A stretch of DNA of 64,000 bases from Poecilobothrus nobilitatus (Eukaryota; Arthropoda; Insecta; Diptera; Dolichopodidae): positions 111,979,950 through 112,043,949 of the forward strand of contig OX352773.1 of NCBI GenBank assembly GCA_947095535.1, written 5' to 3'. Under the pieces are notes generated by a model. It searched no databases. It was not told where the DNA came from and saw nothing but the letters and a program-made list of their open reading frames with translations. Below are positions 1 through 10,360 of the stretch, piece by piece (positions within the stretch are counted from its first letter, which is position 1; each line of letters opens with the position of its first letter). A program made the position numbers and the translations under genes.

Positions 1-260
1 TTTTTAATTTCTAAATATTCTATAAATCCATCATTCCAGTCAAGCTCATTAATTGTAGTTTTGTTGAAACAATATTGGAACACAACAATATTGGAATGAG
101 GGAGCATTCAGCCACCAAACCAAACTCTTTCAAAAAATATTGTTTGTTGTTTCCAATAACAAATTGTAAATCTGCTACTGCCTTGCTCCTCATTTGGTAT
201 ACTAAATGAGAATAATTTGAAAACCTAATTTATATACCTAATACGATTTAAAAAAAGGGA
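1..260. other. AT-rich stretch, nothing recognised
   Basis: No open frame of useful length, repeat or RNA gene is visible. A short duplication of the words AACAATATTGGAA occurs near 68-95. I see nothing else to annotate. Confidence 0.5.
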
Positions 261-485
261 TCACCTGATCGGACCTCTTAGGACGCTTTCCAAAACAATT
301 TCGGGCCGGGCGCCCTTGACCCCTTTGCCCCTAGGGACGGTAGCCTTTAGTAGTAGAAAGTACTGATTCACATCTTTAGGACGGAAGCGGTCCTTTAGAA
401 CCGAAGCGGACCTATAGACCGTATTGGATCCCCGGGGGACCGAATCAACGGGACTGGAAAATGTCATTTTACAAAAACTTATCAT
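261..485 (-). other. GC-rich island with a 74-codon open frame
   Basis: This block is strikingly GC-rich against the AT-rich surroundings. It contains a GGGCCGGGCGCCC run at 303-315, two related words, ACGGAAGCGG (381-390) and CCGAAGCGGA (401-410), and GGATCCCCGGGG near 426. The minus frame is open for 74 codons, but the translation is Arg/Pro/Ser/Val-rich and shows no domain I know. It may be a fragment of a mobile element or a decayed repeat. I do not believe it is a gene, because GC-rich DNA opens frames by chance. Confidence 0.3.
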
Positions 486-519
486 AATTATAAAATTATT
501 GCGAAATAAAGTTTCTTTT

Positions 520-600
520 GGGGCCTCGGTGGCCTAGTGGTTAAGTACGTGACTTATTAACCAAGGGAGAGCGCCTTCAAAACCTGCACAGGTATCAAGT
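520..600 (+). other. tRNA-like fragment (possible SINE head)
   Basis: The run TGGCCTAGTGGTTAAG at 530-545 fits a pol III A box of tRNA type. A weaker B-box-like word (CCTTCAAAACC) lies about 30 bases further on. The acceptor and T arms do not pair into a proper cloverleaf and there is no clear tail. A decayed tRNA pseudogene or the head of a tRNA-derived SINE fits better than a working tRNA gene. Confidence 0.3.
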
Positions 601-1190
601 TTTATTAATTGAAAAAAAATCTCCATTGCTACCAAATATAACGTAAATAAAAAATTAATAATATAAACAAAATAAAGAATATTAGTGTATAATTTAATAA
701 TAGTATTCGACCTACAATGTCCTTAGTAGCCGATGGTTTTGTAATATTGCAATATATTATCCTATATGATTTGTAATATTAATATAAATAAAATAAATAA
801 AATTTCTCTTTTTTTAATTCATATTGTTTTATTTTTAAATTTGTTTAGTAAAACTTTTTACAGATATCTACAAGATTTATCAAATTTTTATCCTGAGTTA
901 TATTTTACTTGTAAACATTATTATATATCTATATATGGCTCATTATTTTGAATAGAATAATGACCCCAAGCTAGAGTCTTAATGTTATCATTGACTATAT
1001 ATCTCTTATCATCTAAATTACTTAAAGCAATTTTATTTAATGACTGTGTATATATAGTATGTAATTTAGACTTAAAAATATTAATTTTACATATAAATAA
1101 TCATATAAAACAATATTTTCAAATAAACATTTCCTGTAGTCATCTATAGTTAATTTTTTTACAGCAGCTTTTTTTATACCTTTACTTTTT
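601..1190. other. AT-rich intergenic stretch
   Basis: There is a 61-codon open frame at 766-951 on the plus strand, but it is Phe/Ile/Tyr/Leu-rich as expected from AT-rich random DNA. No motif, repeat unit or RNA structure is recognised. Confidence 0.5.
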
Positions 1191-2412
1191 TATACCCTAC
1201 ACATTAAGTATAGGGTATATTAACTTTGGTATGGTGTTTGTAACCACCAAAAGGAAGCGAGTTAGGTATAGACATGTATATATATTCTGAATCAGGATCA
1301 CCGCCGGAGTCGATTTAGCGATGCCCGTCCGTCCGTCCGTCCGTACGCACGATAACTCAAAAAATAATGATGCTATCTTGATGAAATTTATACTGAAGGT
1401 TGACAATGACTAAGGTAAGGCGCGGATTGTAAATGGGCGAAATCGGACCATGCGTTCGAGTACCTCCCATACAACTCCCAAAACCTAATACGCATATTTT
1501 CGAAATTAATAAAGATAGAAACTTCAAATTTTGTAGGAGGATGTGTTTTTCTGAATCCCTGATATCTCCAAAATTTGAGATGAATTAGAGTGGTTATTCT
1601 GGTACCTCCCATACAAATCCCAAAACCGAACAAGCATATATTCGAAATTAATAAAGATAGAAACTTCAAATTTGGTACTAGGGTGTTGTTTCTTGAATCC
1701 CTGATTTTTCCAAAATTTGAGATGAATTGGAGGAGCTGTTCGGGTACCTCCCATACAACTCCCAAAACCGAACATGCATATCTTCGAAATTAATAAAGAT
1801 AGGAACTTCAAATTTGATACGAGGGTGCTGTTTCCTAAATCCCTGATTTGCGTAAAATTTGAGATGAATTGGAGTGGTCGTTCGGGTACCTCCCATACAA
1901 CAACCAAAACCGAACAAGCATATATTCGAAATTAATAAAGATAGAAACTTCAAATTTGGTACTACGGTGTTGTTTCCTGAATCCCTGATTTGTCCAAAAT
2001 TTGAGATGAATTGGAGGAGCTGTTCGGGTACCTCCCATACAATTCCCAAAACCGAACATGCATATCTTCGAAATTAATAAAGATAGGAACTTCAAATTTG
2101 ATAAGAGGGTGCTGTTTCCTAAATCCCTGATTTGCTTAAAATTTGAGATGAATTGGAGTGGTCGTTCGGGTACCTCCCATACAACTCCCAAAACCGAACA
2201 AGCATATCTTCGAAATTAATAAAGATAGAAACCTCAAATTTGGTACTAGGGTGTTGTTTCCTGAATCCCTGATTTGTCCAAAATTTAAGATGAATTAGAA
2301 TGGTTGTTCGGGTATCTTCCACACAACTCCTAAGACCAAACAAGCATATCTTCGAAATTAATAAATATATAAACTTGAAATTTGATATAAGAATGTTCTA
2401 CCCTGTTGATGT
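1191..2412 (+). repeat. Repeat A1: hairpin-headed non-coding element with internal satellite
   Basis: The left end is a hairpin, TATACCCT (1191-1198) paired with AGGGTATA (1212-1219). It is followed by a TGTAACCACC word, a GAGTCGATTTAGCGATG word and five copies of CCGT (1325-1344), then ACGATAACTCAAAAA. The rest is a tandem array. The same head begins repeat A2 at 20967, and a reversed relative (B) lies at 14972-15790. This design is widespread in fly genomes as a non-autonomous mobile repeat. It has no coding capacity. The open frames inside it come from the satellite. Confidence 0.75.
1456..2400 (+). repeat. Satellite of about 142 bp, seven copies, in alternating A/B dimers
   Basis: The word GGTACCTCCCATACAA, or a close variant, recurs near 1458, 1600, 1744, 1885, 2028, 2169 and 2311, so the period is 140-143 bp. 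Units near 1600, 1885 and 2169 share one tail variant (GTGTTGTTTC...TTTGTCC); units near 1744 and 2028 share another (GTGCTGTTTCCTAAATC). This gives a higher-order repeat of about 284 bp. The last unit is the most diverged. Confidence 0.85.
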
Positions 2413-2418
2413 CTCAAT

Positions 2419-3089
2419 AAAGAACCTTAATTTATAAACAAAATAAATATTTTTAACCAAATAAAAAATTGTCATAAATTGAAATTCGAATACTTTGTTA
2501 TTAAATAACATTTAAAAGAAAAGAAACAACAACAAAATTACATTTAAAAAAAAAATTTTTTTTCTTATTAAAAATAGAAAAAAGGTTCTTACTAAATTAT
2601 TATTTTTTTATTATTGTTCCAAAAATAAAATACTGGTCTTATTACTTAATAAGAATTACACTTAAAAAATTTGTACTTTGTTTTGCTCAATAAGCGAAAA
2701 TTATTATTTGTGAACTAAAAATAAATATTGGAAAATCCACTTATATATAGTAAGTTCCGCTTATTGACCAATATGATACTAAGACCACCAACAATGTAAT
2801 GAGAACAGATATTTTGTAATTATTTTTATGAATTTTTACTAAATGTAGATCAATAAATTATTTTAAGTATTTATAAAGAAATTTTGCAATCTTTTCATGA
2901 AAACCAATAAATTATATTTAGGATTTTAAAATAAGCAAAAATTTGTAAAGAAATTTTGTAACTTTTTACTGTAAATATGTTTAACATTACTAAAAGAAAT
3001 CACTATTAATTTTACAATAAACCAAGGAGAACATCTTCTTGAAAAAAAATTTTTATTGTTTTATTTAAATTTACAAAAAGTAAATTAAC
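2419..3089 (+). repeat. 5' LTR, truncated
   Basis: It matches 13401-14065 almost base for base, starting at AAAGAACCTTAATTTATAAA and ending AAATTAAC just before the primer site. The first ~209 bp of the LTR, including the AGTTA start seen at 13192, are missing and replaced by the end of repeat A1. The TATATA near 2745 and the bases around it differ slightly from the 3' copy. Confidence 0.85.
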
Positions 3090-3107
3090 TGGCGCCCGAG
3101 CAGGGAC
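3090..3107 (+). promoter_or_regulatory. Primer binding site, tRNA-Lys(UUU)-like
   Basis: TGGCGCCCGAGCAGGGAC directly follows the 5' LTR. It is complementary to the 3' end of a tRNA of the Lys(UUU) type with one apparent difference, a site where reverse transcription is primed in retroviruses and some gypsy elements. The tRNA assignment is from memory; the position fixes its role. Confidence 0.8.
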
Positions 3108-3719
3108 CCAAAGATTGACCTCAGCATTTACCGAAGGGTCCAGTGACCGTCAGTCGATAATAGAATCTTCGGTTTTAACTTAATTCAACTATTTTATTTT
3201 ATAATTATAAATATTATATAATTTTGGAAACAAAAAAAGTATAATTAATATAAGTATAATTTAAAAGACAATAAAAAAAAAAATAAACAATAAAGTTATA
3301 AACCACAAAGAAGGTTCTTTAAAGACGCGCATCGAGACTGGTCAACCCATTTTTGGAAATAAAGAATGAAATGAGGCCCCCGAGTAGTACCAACCAAAAG
3401 AAGTTCCAGTGTTAATTTCATCAAATGCATTAGGAACAGCCGCTTTCCTTGTTGACCAGAGAGATTCCAACGATTCCACCATGCAAAAGGTTTTAAGTAA
3501 AATAATAATAGTAATAATTAATAATAGTAATAATAATAATAGATGTTACATTGGCGCTATATTTGGTTATATCATGCAAGTAAGGTGTTATATACTGCTA
3601 TACGTTGTAATCCACGGATGGCGCTGATTCTGTAGTAAAAATAATAACAATAATAAAATAAAAATAGAAATAATAATAATAATAGTAATAGTAATAATAA
3701 CAATAACTATAATAATAAT

Positions 3720-3759
<40 letters not shown>

Positions 3760-4560
3760 GCTGCTACAGTGCAGCCATCTTTGGTTATATCATGCAAGTA
3801 AGGTGTTATATACTGCTACACGTTGTAATCCACTGATGGCGCTGACTCTGTAGTAAAATAATAACAATAAAAAATAATAATAGTAATAATAATAATAATA
3901 ATAACAATAATAATAATAATAGTAATAATAATAGCAATAATAACAATAATTATAATAATAATAATTATAATTATATAATAATAATAATAATAGTAATAAT
4001 ATAATAGCTACTACAATGGAGCCATCTTTGGTTATATCATGCAAGTAAGGTATTAATACTGCTGCATGTTGTAATCCACTGAATCAGCGCCTTCTGTGGT
4101 AAAATAATAATATTAATAAGAATATTAATACCAATAATAGTAGCCGTTACAGTGACAGTGGGGGTTGCCTTCAATATTTACCTCATGTAGTACTATATAC
4201 TACTACTACATGTTGTAACTGTTGTGGCGGCTTTAGTCACTGTTAGCTAAATAGTAATAATAATAGGCGGATTCATTGTTTTCTTACAGTCCCACTCCCA
4301 ATTCAATGTTTTCGAATCCATTTGCTATCCTTTCCTATCCCTACTCCCTAGCCAATATACTGCGTTCACAGGTAAGGGTTTTCATCCCATTATATTGTGT
4401 AAAAGGGGGAGGTGGGTTTAGTCAGTAAGAATCTGACACTACCAAGGTGGAAATTCTTGGCGTCTTTGGAAGATTCCCACCTTCCTTAGGAAAAAAAAAT
4501 AATTTACAAGTAAGTGTTTTTAATCCTTTTTTTTTTATAAAGATCTCATAATTATTAAAG
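3108..4560 (+). repeat. Leader with minisatellite and (AAT)n blocks
   Basis: From about 3540 a unit containing TTGGTTATATCATGCAAGTA, TGTTGTAATCCAC and GGCGCTGA recurs near 3560, 3780 and 4026, with a diverged copy near 4150. Units are separated by long AAT/AAC trinucleotide runs (3500-3540, 3640-3760, 3855-4010, 4100-4140). The period is roughly 220-245 bp. Poly-Ile and poly-Tyr open frames across it are artefacts of the trinucleotides. It lies in the untranslated leader of the errantivirus-like element. Confidence 0.8.
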
Positions 4561-5400
4561 ATCGCATAATAAAATTTCAAAAAATATAATAAAAAGAAAA
4601 AATTAAAAAAAAAAGGGAAAAATATAAATTTTTGTAATGACCAAAGTAGTATCAGATAATTCTGATACTGAGGATTTTACTGCCCATTACAAACAATTAA
4701 TAGGGCAATTCCAAAAAAAAAAAGAAATATTAACAGAAAAAAAAATTAAAAATTCGAATAAAAAAATTAAAATTATAGAGTTGTTAAATCACTCTTATTA
4801 AAATTACTAAATTAAAAAGAAAAGGCCAAAGAAAAATAAAATTAAAATTAAAACAATTAAAAGAAAGAAAGAAAATAAAATTTAAAAAAGAAAAAAATAA
4901 TAAATTTTTAAAGGAATAAGATTTTTTTTTAGAGTTTCCGTCAATAAGTATCCGCATCTGTAGGAAAAAAGAAAACGCTAATTAAAAATATCTTAAAATT
5001 AAAAGGCCAGTTAGGGATAAAAAGTTTTTGGGAAATCCATCCGCATTTGTACAGGAAAAAAGAAGAATACTAAAAAATTTTTATCCATAAAAAGCGCTAT
5101 ATAAAATTTTTTTTTTTCAAAAGGATCCGTAGTAATTAGTTCTATTTGTAGTTCTATTAAAACATAGTTTTACTAATTGATTAAAATAATTTAATAGGCC
5201 ACTTAAGGCATATAGAGTATTCATATTACTAAAATTAGACTTTTTATAAATCTTATATTTTTTTATCTCATAAGAAAATTTAAAAATTTAAATTCAATAA
5301 TTAAATATCAACAGTCAATAATTTAATTCAATTATAATAATATTATTTTATAACTCTTTATAAGGTTATTTTGTAGAGTTAAAGTAAAATAAGGAAGGAA
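4561..5400 (+). other. A-rich leader, no gene
   Basis: This is purine-rich, A-dominated DNA between the minisatellite and N1. A loose repeat is visible: TATCCGCATCTGTAGGAAAAAAG near 4958 resembles ATCCGCATTTGTACAGGAAAAAAG near 5040. No open frame with a known domain is present. Confidence 0.5.
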
Positions 5401-5407
5401 AATATAA

Positions 5408-6989
5408 AATATAAATATAAAATAATAAAGGAAAATAAGGAAGAAAGAGAAAAAATCAAATGTGCTTTGGAAAATAATCTAACGGATAGTTATTATATAA
5501 AAATTCCAGTGGATATTAAACCAAGAATTGAGATAGTGCATATTAATACTAAATACACAGAAGCAGAATTAATAAGTAAACTGAAAAATCAAAATCACTT
5601 TTTAGAGTTGAGTGAATTAAAAGTTTTAAAAATTAATGATGTAAAGAAATTTGAAAATAAAATGTACAATGCTATAATAGAAATAGATAAAGAATCTTTT
5701 CCTAAAACAATATCTAGTGGAAAAGTATCTATTGGATGGCAAAGGTGTAAAGTTTTCGACGGCATTCGAGTACTCCATTGTTATAAATGCAAAGGATTTA
5801 ATCACAAATAAATGAGTGTAAAAATAATGAGTGTAATAAAGAAAAAAATAATAAGTGCATTAACTGTATTAAATCGAATGAAAAACTTAAACTCGAACTT
5901 GATATAAATCATGATACTCTAAGTAGGGAGTGTCCGGTATATTTAAATAAATTAAATTTAAAAAAACAAAAAATCGGTTATTAGCAATTAAAGAAAGATG
6001 TATGTGATAAGATTTATGAGACTATAAATATTATTCAAAGTGAAAATAAAACTCAAAACAGAATTTTTTCGTATGATAGTAATAAAAATGATTCTGTTGA
6101 AACTTGTAATAATGATAATTCTGTAAAAAACGGTATTAAAGAGAATAATACAAATAATACCAATAGTAAAAGTGATATAAATGTCAAAAACTTCGGTACT
6201 GAAAATGATAATTTTAATAACAATAATAAAAAGAAAATTAGCAATAATAATGATACTAGCAGTACAAACAACTTCAACAAAGATAAGAAAATTAAAATGA
6301 CCATTAAAAAGAAGAATAGTAATATTTTTAATATTCTTCCAAAATTATGGTCAAGTAAAAACAATAATACTGAAAGCACTTGCAGTAAAAAACATATTGA
6401 TAACAGCGATAATAAAATAAGCAATTACACTAGTGATATCCACAATAACAACAAAAACTATTCGAACTGGATAAAAGGAGAAATAATAAAACCATCTATT
6501 GAGATTAAAGCGGATCAAAATACTACCACAAAGGAAGAAAAAATAAACCCATCTAATGAGATTAAAGCGGATCAAAATACTGAACAAATTAAAAAAACAA
6601 GTTACATCAGTCCGATGTTTCCACCTATCGTAAAATGAACACAAAAAGCTATAGAAGGTAACAGTATTTATATCCTCTCAGATCTAAGAGATCATAAAGT
6701 ATATCCCAATGTAAGGCTGTATTTACCTTACCTTTATGATCAAAATGATGTATGTGTTGATGGTATAACCCAAACAAATATTAAAGTCCTCATAAATCAG
6801 GAAGGACTGCCAACAAATTTAACAGAACTTCGGAAAATATACGAACAATATCATGAAACTATAGGAATTACACAAAAAGAAGTTGCTAATGATCTAAAAG
6901 ATTTTAGGAGATATATGAGTAATAAGCATATACAAGATTTACAAAGAATAAGACAGGTATGGTACGATTACATGACTAGCAAACCTTGA
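5408..6989 (+). pseudogene. N1 ORF1 (gag-like, zinc knuckles), broken
   Basis: The first open segment (to 5811) has a KIPVDIKPRIEIVHINTKYT block, matched in N2, and ends in the first zinc knuckle (CYKCKGFNHK). A one-base shift near 5809 moves to a frame with further Cys motifs (NECKNNEC, KCINCIKS). A stop lies near 5981, then comes a long Asn-rich linker. An in-frame TGA at about 6636 follows SPMFPPIVK. The last ~115 codons form a block conserved with N2 and end at TGA 6987-6989. ORF1 proteins bind element RNA and deliver it for target-primed reverse transcription. The start is not found. Confidence 0.75.
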
Positions 6990-9651
6990 TGATAATTAAA
7001 CCATATAATCTAAACGTTAGTAGGGAACTGAAAATTATCTATATCAACATATGCAGTATCAGAAATAAATTATCTGAACTAGAAGCAATGATCAAAGAAA
7101 ATGAATTGGTTGATGTTGTAATCCTGAATGAAGTCTGGTTATATGAAAATGAAATTAACTACTACAATTTACCTAATTACACAGCTGTATACAATTGTCG
7201 AGATCAAAAAAGAGGGGAAGGAACCGCTATATTTATACATAACAGCATAGTATACAATGTAATAGTTAAGGAGAAAAGTTATAATCTAACAGTAATTGAA
7301 TTATTTTGCACTAAACAAAAAATTAAGTTAGGTACCTTCTATAAAGCCCCAAACGAGAATGAGAATTTATTTATGGAATACACGGAAGAACAAATCAATC
7401 AATTAACAAACTTAATAATCTTAGCAGATGTTAACATAAATTTGTTTGAAAATACTAAAACTACAATAAAGTATATGGACATGTTATCCAGCTCAGGTTA
7501 TAACATTATAAACAAAACCCAAAGTACAAGAGATTCAAAAATACAAATACTTTGATTGACCATATAATCATAAACTGTAATGATAAAATAAGTATATCAT
7601 ATGAGTTACAAAACATAGACATATCTGATCATAAAATGACTATAGCTGGTATTGAATTAGTATACCTAAAGAACAAACCGATGGAAAGAATAGTCAAAGA
7701 GAAAATAGATTATATTAGTATGGAGGAGATATTTAAATCTATAATAGAAGAACGGGTTATAGATAACGTACAACAATTAATAAATTATATACAGACAGCA
7801 AAGCAGCTCAGTACAATAAGTTATACTGTAAGAAATAGATGTAATAATTGGATTAACCCAACCATAATGCACAATATGAAAATAAGAAGAAGGTTATATG
7901 ATGCTTATCAAAAAGATAAAAATAATGAAGATAAAAAGTATAAATACCTCACAGCAAAGAAAAAGACTATACAATTAATAAAAAGTGCAAAAAGAGCTTA
8001 TTTGGAAACGAAAATTGAAGAAGCTGGGAACAATTCTGAAAAACTGTGGACAGTAATTAATAATACAATTAAGAATAGTAATAACAATAAAAATGAAGGA
8101 ATAAAATGTCTACAAATGGAAAATGGTGAATTTGCGTAAACAGATAAAGACATAGGTGAAACATTTAACAAATTTTTTAATCAAATAGGCGAAAGTATAA
8201 TAAGCAAAAACAAGTCATCCTTAACTAATGCTATACCAATAAGAAATGTTACCAATAATAGATCCATTTTCTTAGAACCTACTAATGAAATGGAAATTTA
8301 TAATATAATAATGGGCTTCAATAAGAATGCTGCTTCAGGAATTGATAAAATTACCGTTAAGGACTTACAAGTACTTGCCGTGTTAATCAAAAAACCACTA
8401 GCAGTATTAGTTAGCAAAAGCTTATTAATGGGAACTTTTCCAGATTGCCTGAAAGAAGCTATAATAACTCCTATTTATAAAAGTGGGCTAAAAATTGATT
8501 GTGGTAACTATAGACCTATATCTATACTTAACTCGTTAAGCAAGATCTTTGAAAAGGTTATGAACATAAGAATAAGGGCTTTTATAAATAAAACCATTGG
8601 CTTCGATATTAATCAGTTTGGTTTTATTGAGAACAGTGGAACCGAATCAGCGATTAGTATTACACTTGATCAAATACAAGAAGGACTTGATGAGGGGAAG
8701 TATGTTGCGGCCATTTTTGTAGATTTATCAAAGGTATTTGATGTAGTAAACCATAAAAAACTAATAAATTTAATGGAGGACATGGGAATAAGAGGGGTGG
8801 CCAACAAATTGATCCAAAATTATTTAACAAATAGAACGCAGTACACTCGAATTAACGGCACACTGAGTGACAAAATGTCTATAAAAATTGATGTACCTCA
8901 GGGATCATTGTTAGGTCCACTGTTGTATCTCTTATACATAACAAATATTACAAATTGTAATTTCCTTTCAAAATATAATATTTATGCTGATGATACTAAT
9001 TTTGTGGCTAAAGCTAATACACTTAGGGAATTGGAAATAATATTGAATGAAGATATGAAAACGTACAGTAATTGGCTCAGGACGAATGAATTAATTATGA
9101 ACATCAAAAAAACAAATTACACAATGTTTAAACCCAGAAAAGGTAATAATGACGAAATTACTGTAGAAGTTGATAACATACCCCTAAATATAGTAAACAA
9201 TATAAAATATTTGGGAGTGATAATTGATGAAAATCTTAAATGGGAAAGTCATGTAGCGGAAATTAAAAAAAAAGTCATTCCAATATCCTTGGCAATTAAA
9301 AGACTTGGAAGAGTATCGAATAAAGTAGCTAAACTGGTCTATAATGGATACATCTTATCCAAGATAAGATACAACATTACGAGTTGGAGCCAGTGTTCTA
9401 ATTTTCATATAAATCAAATAAGTACAATAATGAATAAAGCCTTAAAAACTTTATTCAAAATGGATATGACATGCAGCACAAAAAAGGTATATAAAGATAC
9501 AAAAGAACTGGATATTAAGCAGCTTATTTATTTTGAAAAATGTAAATTTATACATAAACTATTAAACAAAAAATTGAAATCAAATTGGAAACTAAGTTTG
9601 AGAGAAAAAGTCCATCGCCATAACACGGGAAATAAACTAAACGACTACTGA
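6989..9651 (+). pseudogene. N1 ORF2 (APE endonuclease + reverse transcriptase), two breaks
   Basis: ATG 6989 overlaps the ORF1 stop by one base. The endonuclease part carries LNEVWLYENE, RGEGTAIFIHNS and ISDHKMTIAG (the SDH catalytic motif). The RT part has FVDLSKVFDVVNHKK (motif A), VPQGSLLGPLLYLLY and YADD (residues 232-235 of the segment starting at 8290). There is one frameshift near 7553 and one TAA at 8137-8139. From 7552 to 9651 the frame is otherwise continuous. The enzyme nicks target DNA and primes cDNA synthesis there. The RT catalytic motifs look intact; the EN middle Asp motif reads ADVNINLF. Confidence 0.85.
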
Positions 9652-9671
9652 GACACATATTCTAAATTTTA

Positions 9672-9741
9672 GAGATTAGTTAACAAAACTAATCTCATTT
9701 AAACAAAAAAATATTAATAATATATTACAAAAAAAAAAAAA
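9672..9741 (+). other. N1 3' UTR hairpin and poly(A) tail
   Basis: GAGATTAGTT (9672-9681) pairs perfectly with AACTAATCTC (9687-9696) over a 5-base loop, only about 20 bases after the ORF2 stop. An A-run at about 9728-9741 follows. A 3' stem-loop is the usual recognition site for the element's own RT. I infer that role here. Confidence 0.6.
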
Positions 9742-10360
9742 TTTTTGTATATATATGTTTTTTAAAGATCCATAGTACATATTTTAATTCTAATTTTCCA
9801 AACCTACGTTAATTTAGTTAAGTAAATTAAGGTTTAAAAACAAAAAAAAAAAAATAGAATTTGTTTATATTCTCAATTTCTCATACATAATTTTATATTT
9901 AGATTGTAAAATTATCTGAAATTAATAAATTATTATTAAAAAAAAAAAAAAAAAAAAAGTTTTTATAAAAATAATCTATTTTAGTAACAATTTGGGGAAA
10001 AAAAAAGAAAGGAAAACACTTTGGCCAGACAGAGTAAGCACAAATTTTTTTTAAAAAAGGAAAAAGAATAAACAATATAATAAAAAGAAAGAAAAAATAC
10101 ATATTTTTTTTTTTTTGACAATACGAATATTTTTTATAAAATTTCTATAAACTTTTGTTTTTACTTATTGACAATTATTTTATTCTAATAATATAAAATT
10201 TTATTATTTCATCACATAAACTTTGTTTTTATCAAATTGATAGTGACAATTTAAATTTTTTGTCTAAGAGACCTATCTCTTAGTATCTGTTGGTTTTTAG
10301 CTCTTTTCAACTAAAATATTAAAGAAACCACATTTTTATTAATAACAAAAATATATAAAA
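9742..10360. other. AT-rich leader remainder before gag
   Basis: There is no gene. Long A and T homopolymers occur at 9842, 9938 and 10105. AAAGATCCATAGTA at 9764 resembles AAGGATCCGTAGTA at 5121 on the other side of N1. This may be leader sequence flanking the insertion rather than a clean target duplication. Confidence 0.45.

Larger units (their letters stand above)
5400..9741 (+). mobile_element. Non-LTR retrotransposon N1 inserted in the LTR element leader
   Basis: It has two ORFs, a short 3' UTR with a hairpin and a poly(A) run at about 9728-9741. ORF1 and ORF2 meet at TGATG (6987-6991). The 5' end is probably truncated, since ORF1 begins inside a domain that N2 has more completely. N2 (42110-46845) is a related family: both share the ORF1 C-terminal block. 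Only a few disabling changes are visible, so N1 is among the younger insertions. The family belongs to the APE-endonuclease group (Jockey/CR1-like); the exact clade is not settled. Confidence 0.85.

Noticed and set aside
520..600. Functional tRNA gene
   Set aside because: An A box is present, but the acceptor and T stems do not pair and the B box is poor, so it is kept only as a tRNA-like fragment.
1388..2343. Series of 67-127-codon open frames on both strands
   Set aside because: They repeat the same peptide in shifting frames because they lie on the 142-bp satellite. The period is not a multiple of three, so no single protein is encoded.
1456..2400. CRISPR-like array
   Set aside because: Units are contiguous 142-bp repeats without unique spacers, in a eukaryotic transposon context.
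3588..4044. Poly-Ile and poly-Tyr/Leu open frames on the minus strand
   Set aside because: They are translations of (AAT)n microsatellites and have no protein character outside them.
6053..6424. 123-codon Leu-rich minus-strand frame resembling a membrane protein
   Set aside because: It is the antisense of the Asn/Lys-rich linker of N1 ORF1. AAT/AAA codons read as Leu/Phe/Ile in reverse.
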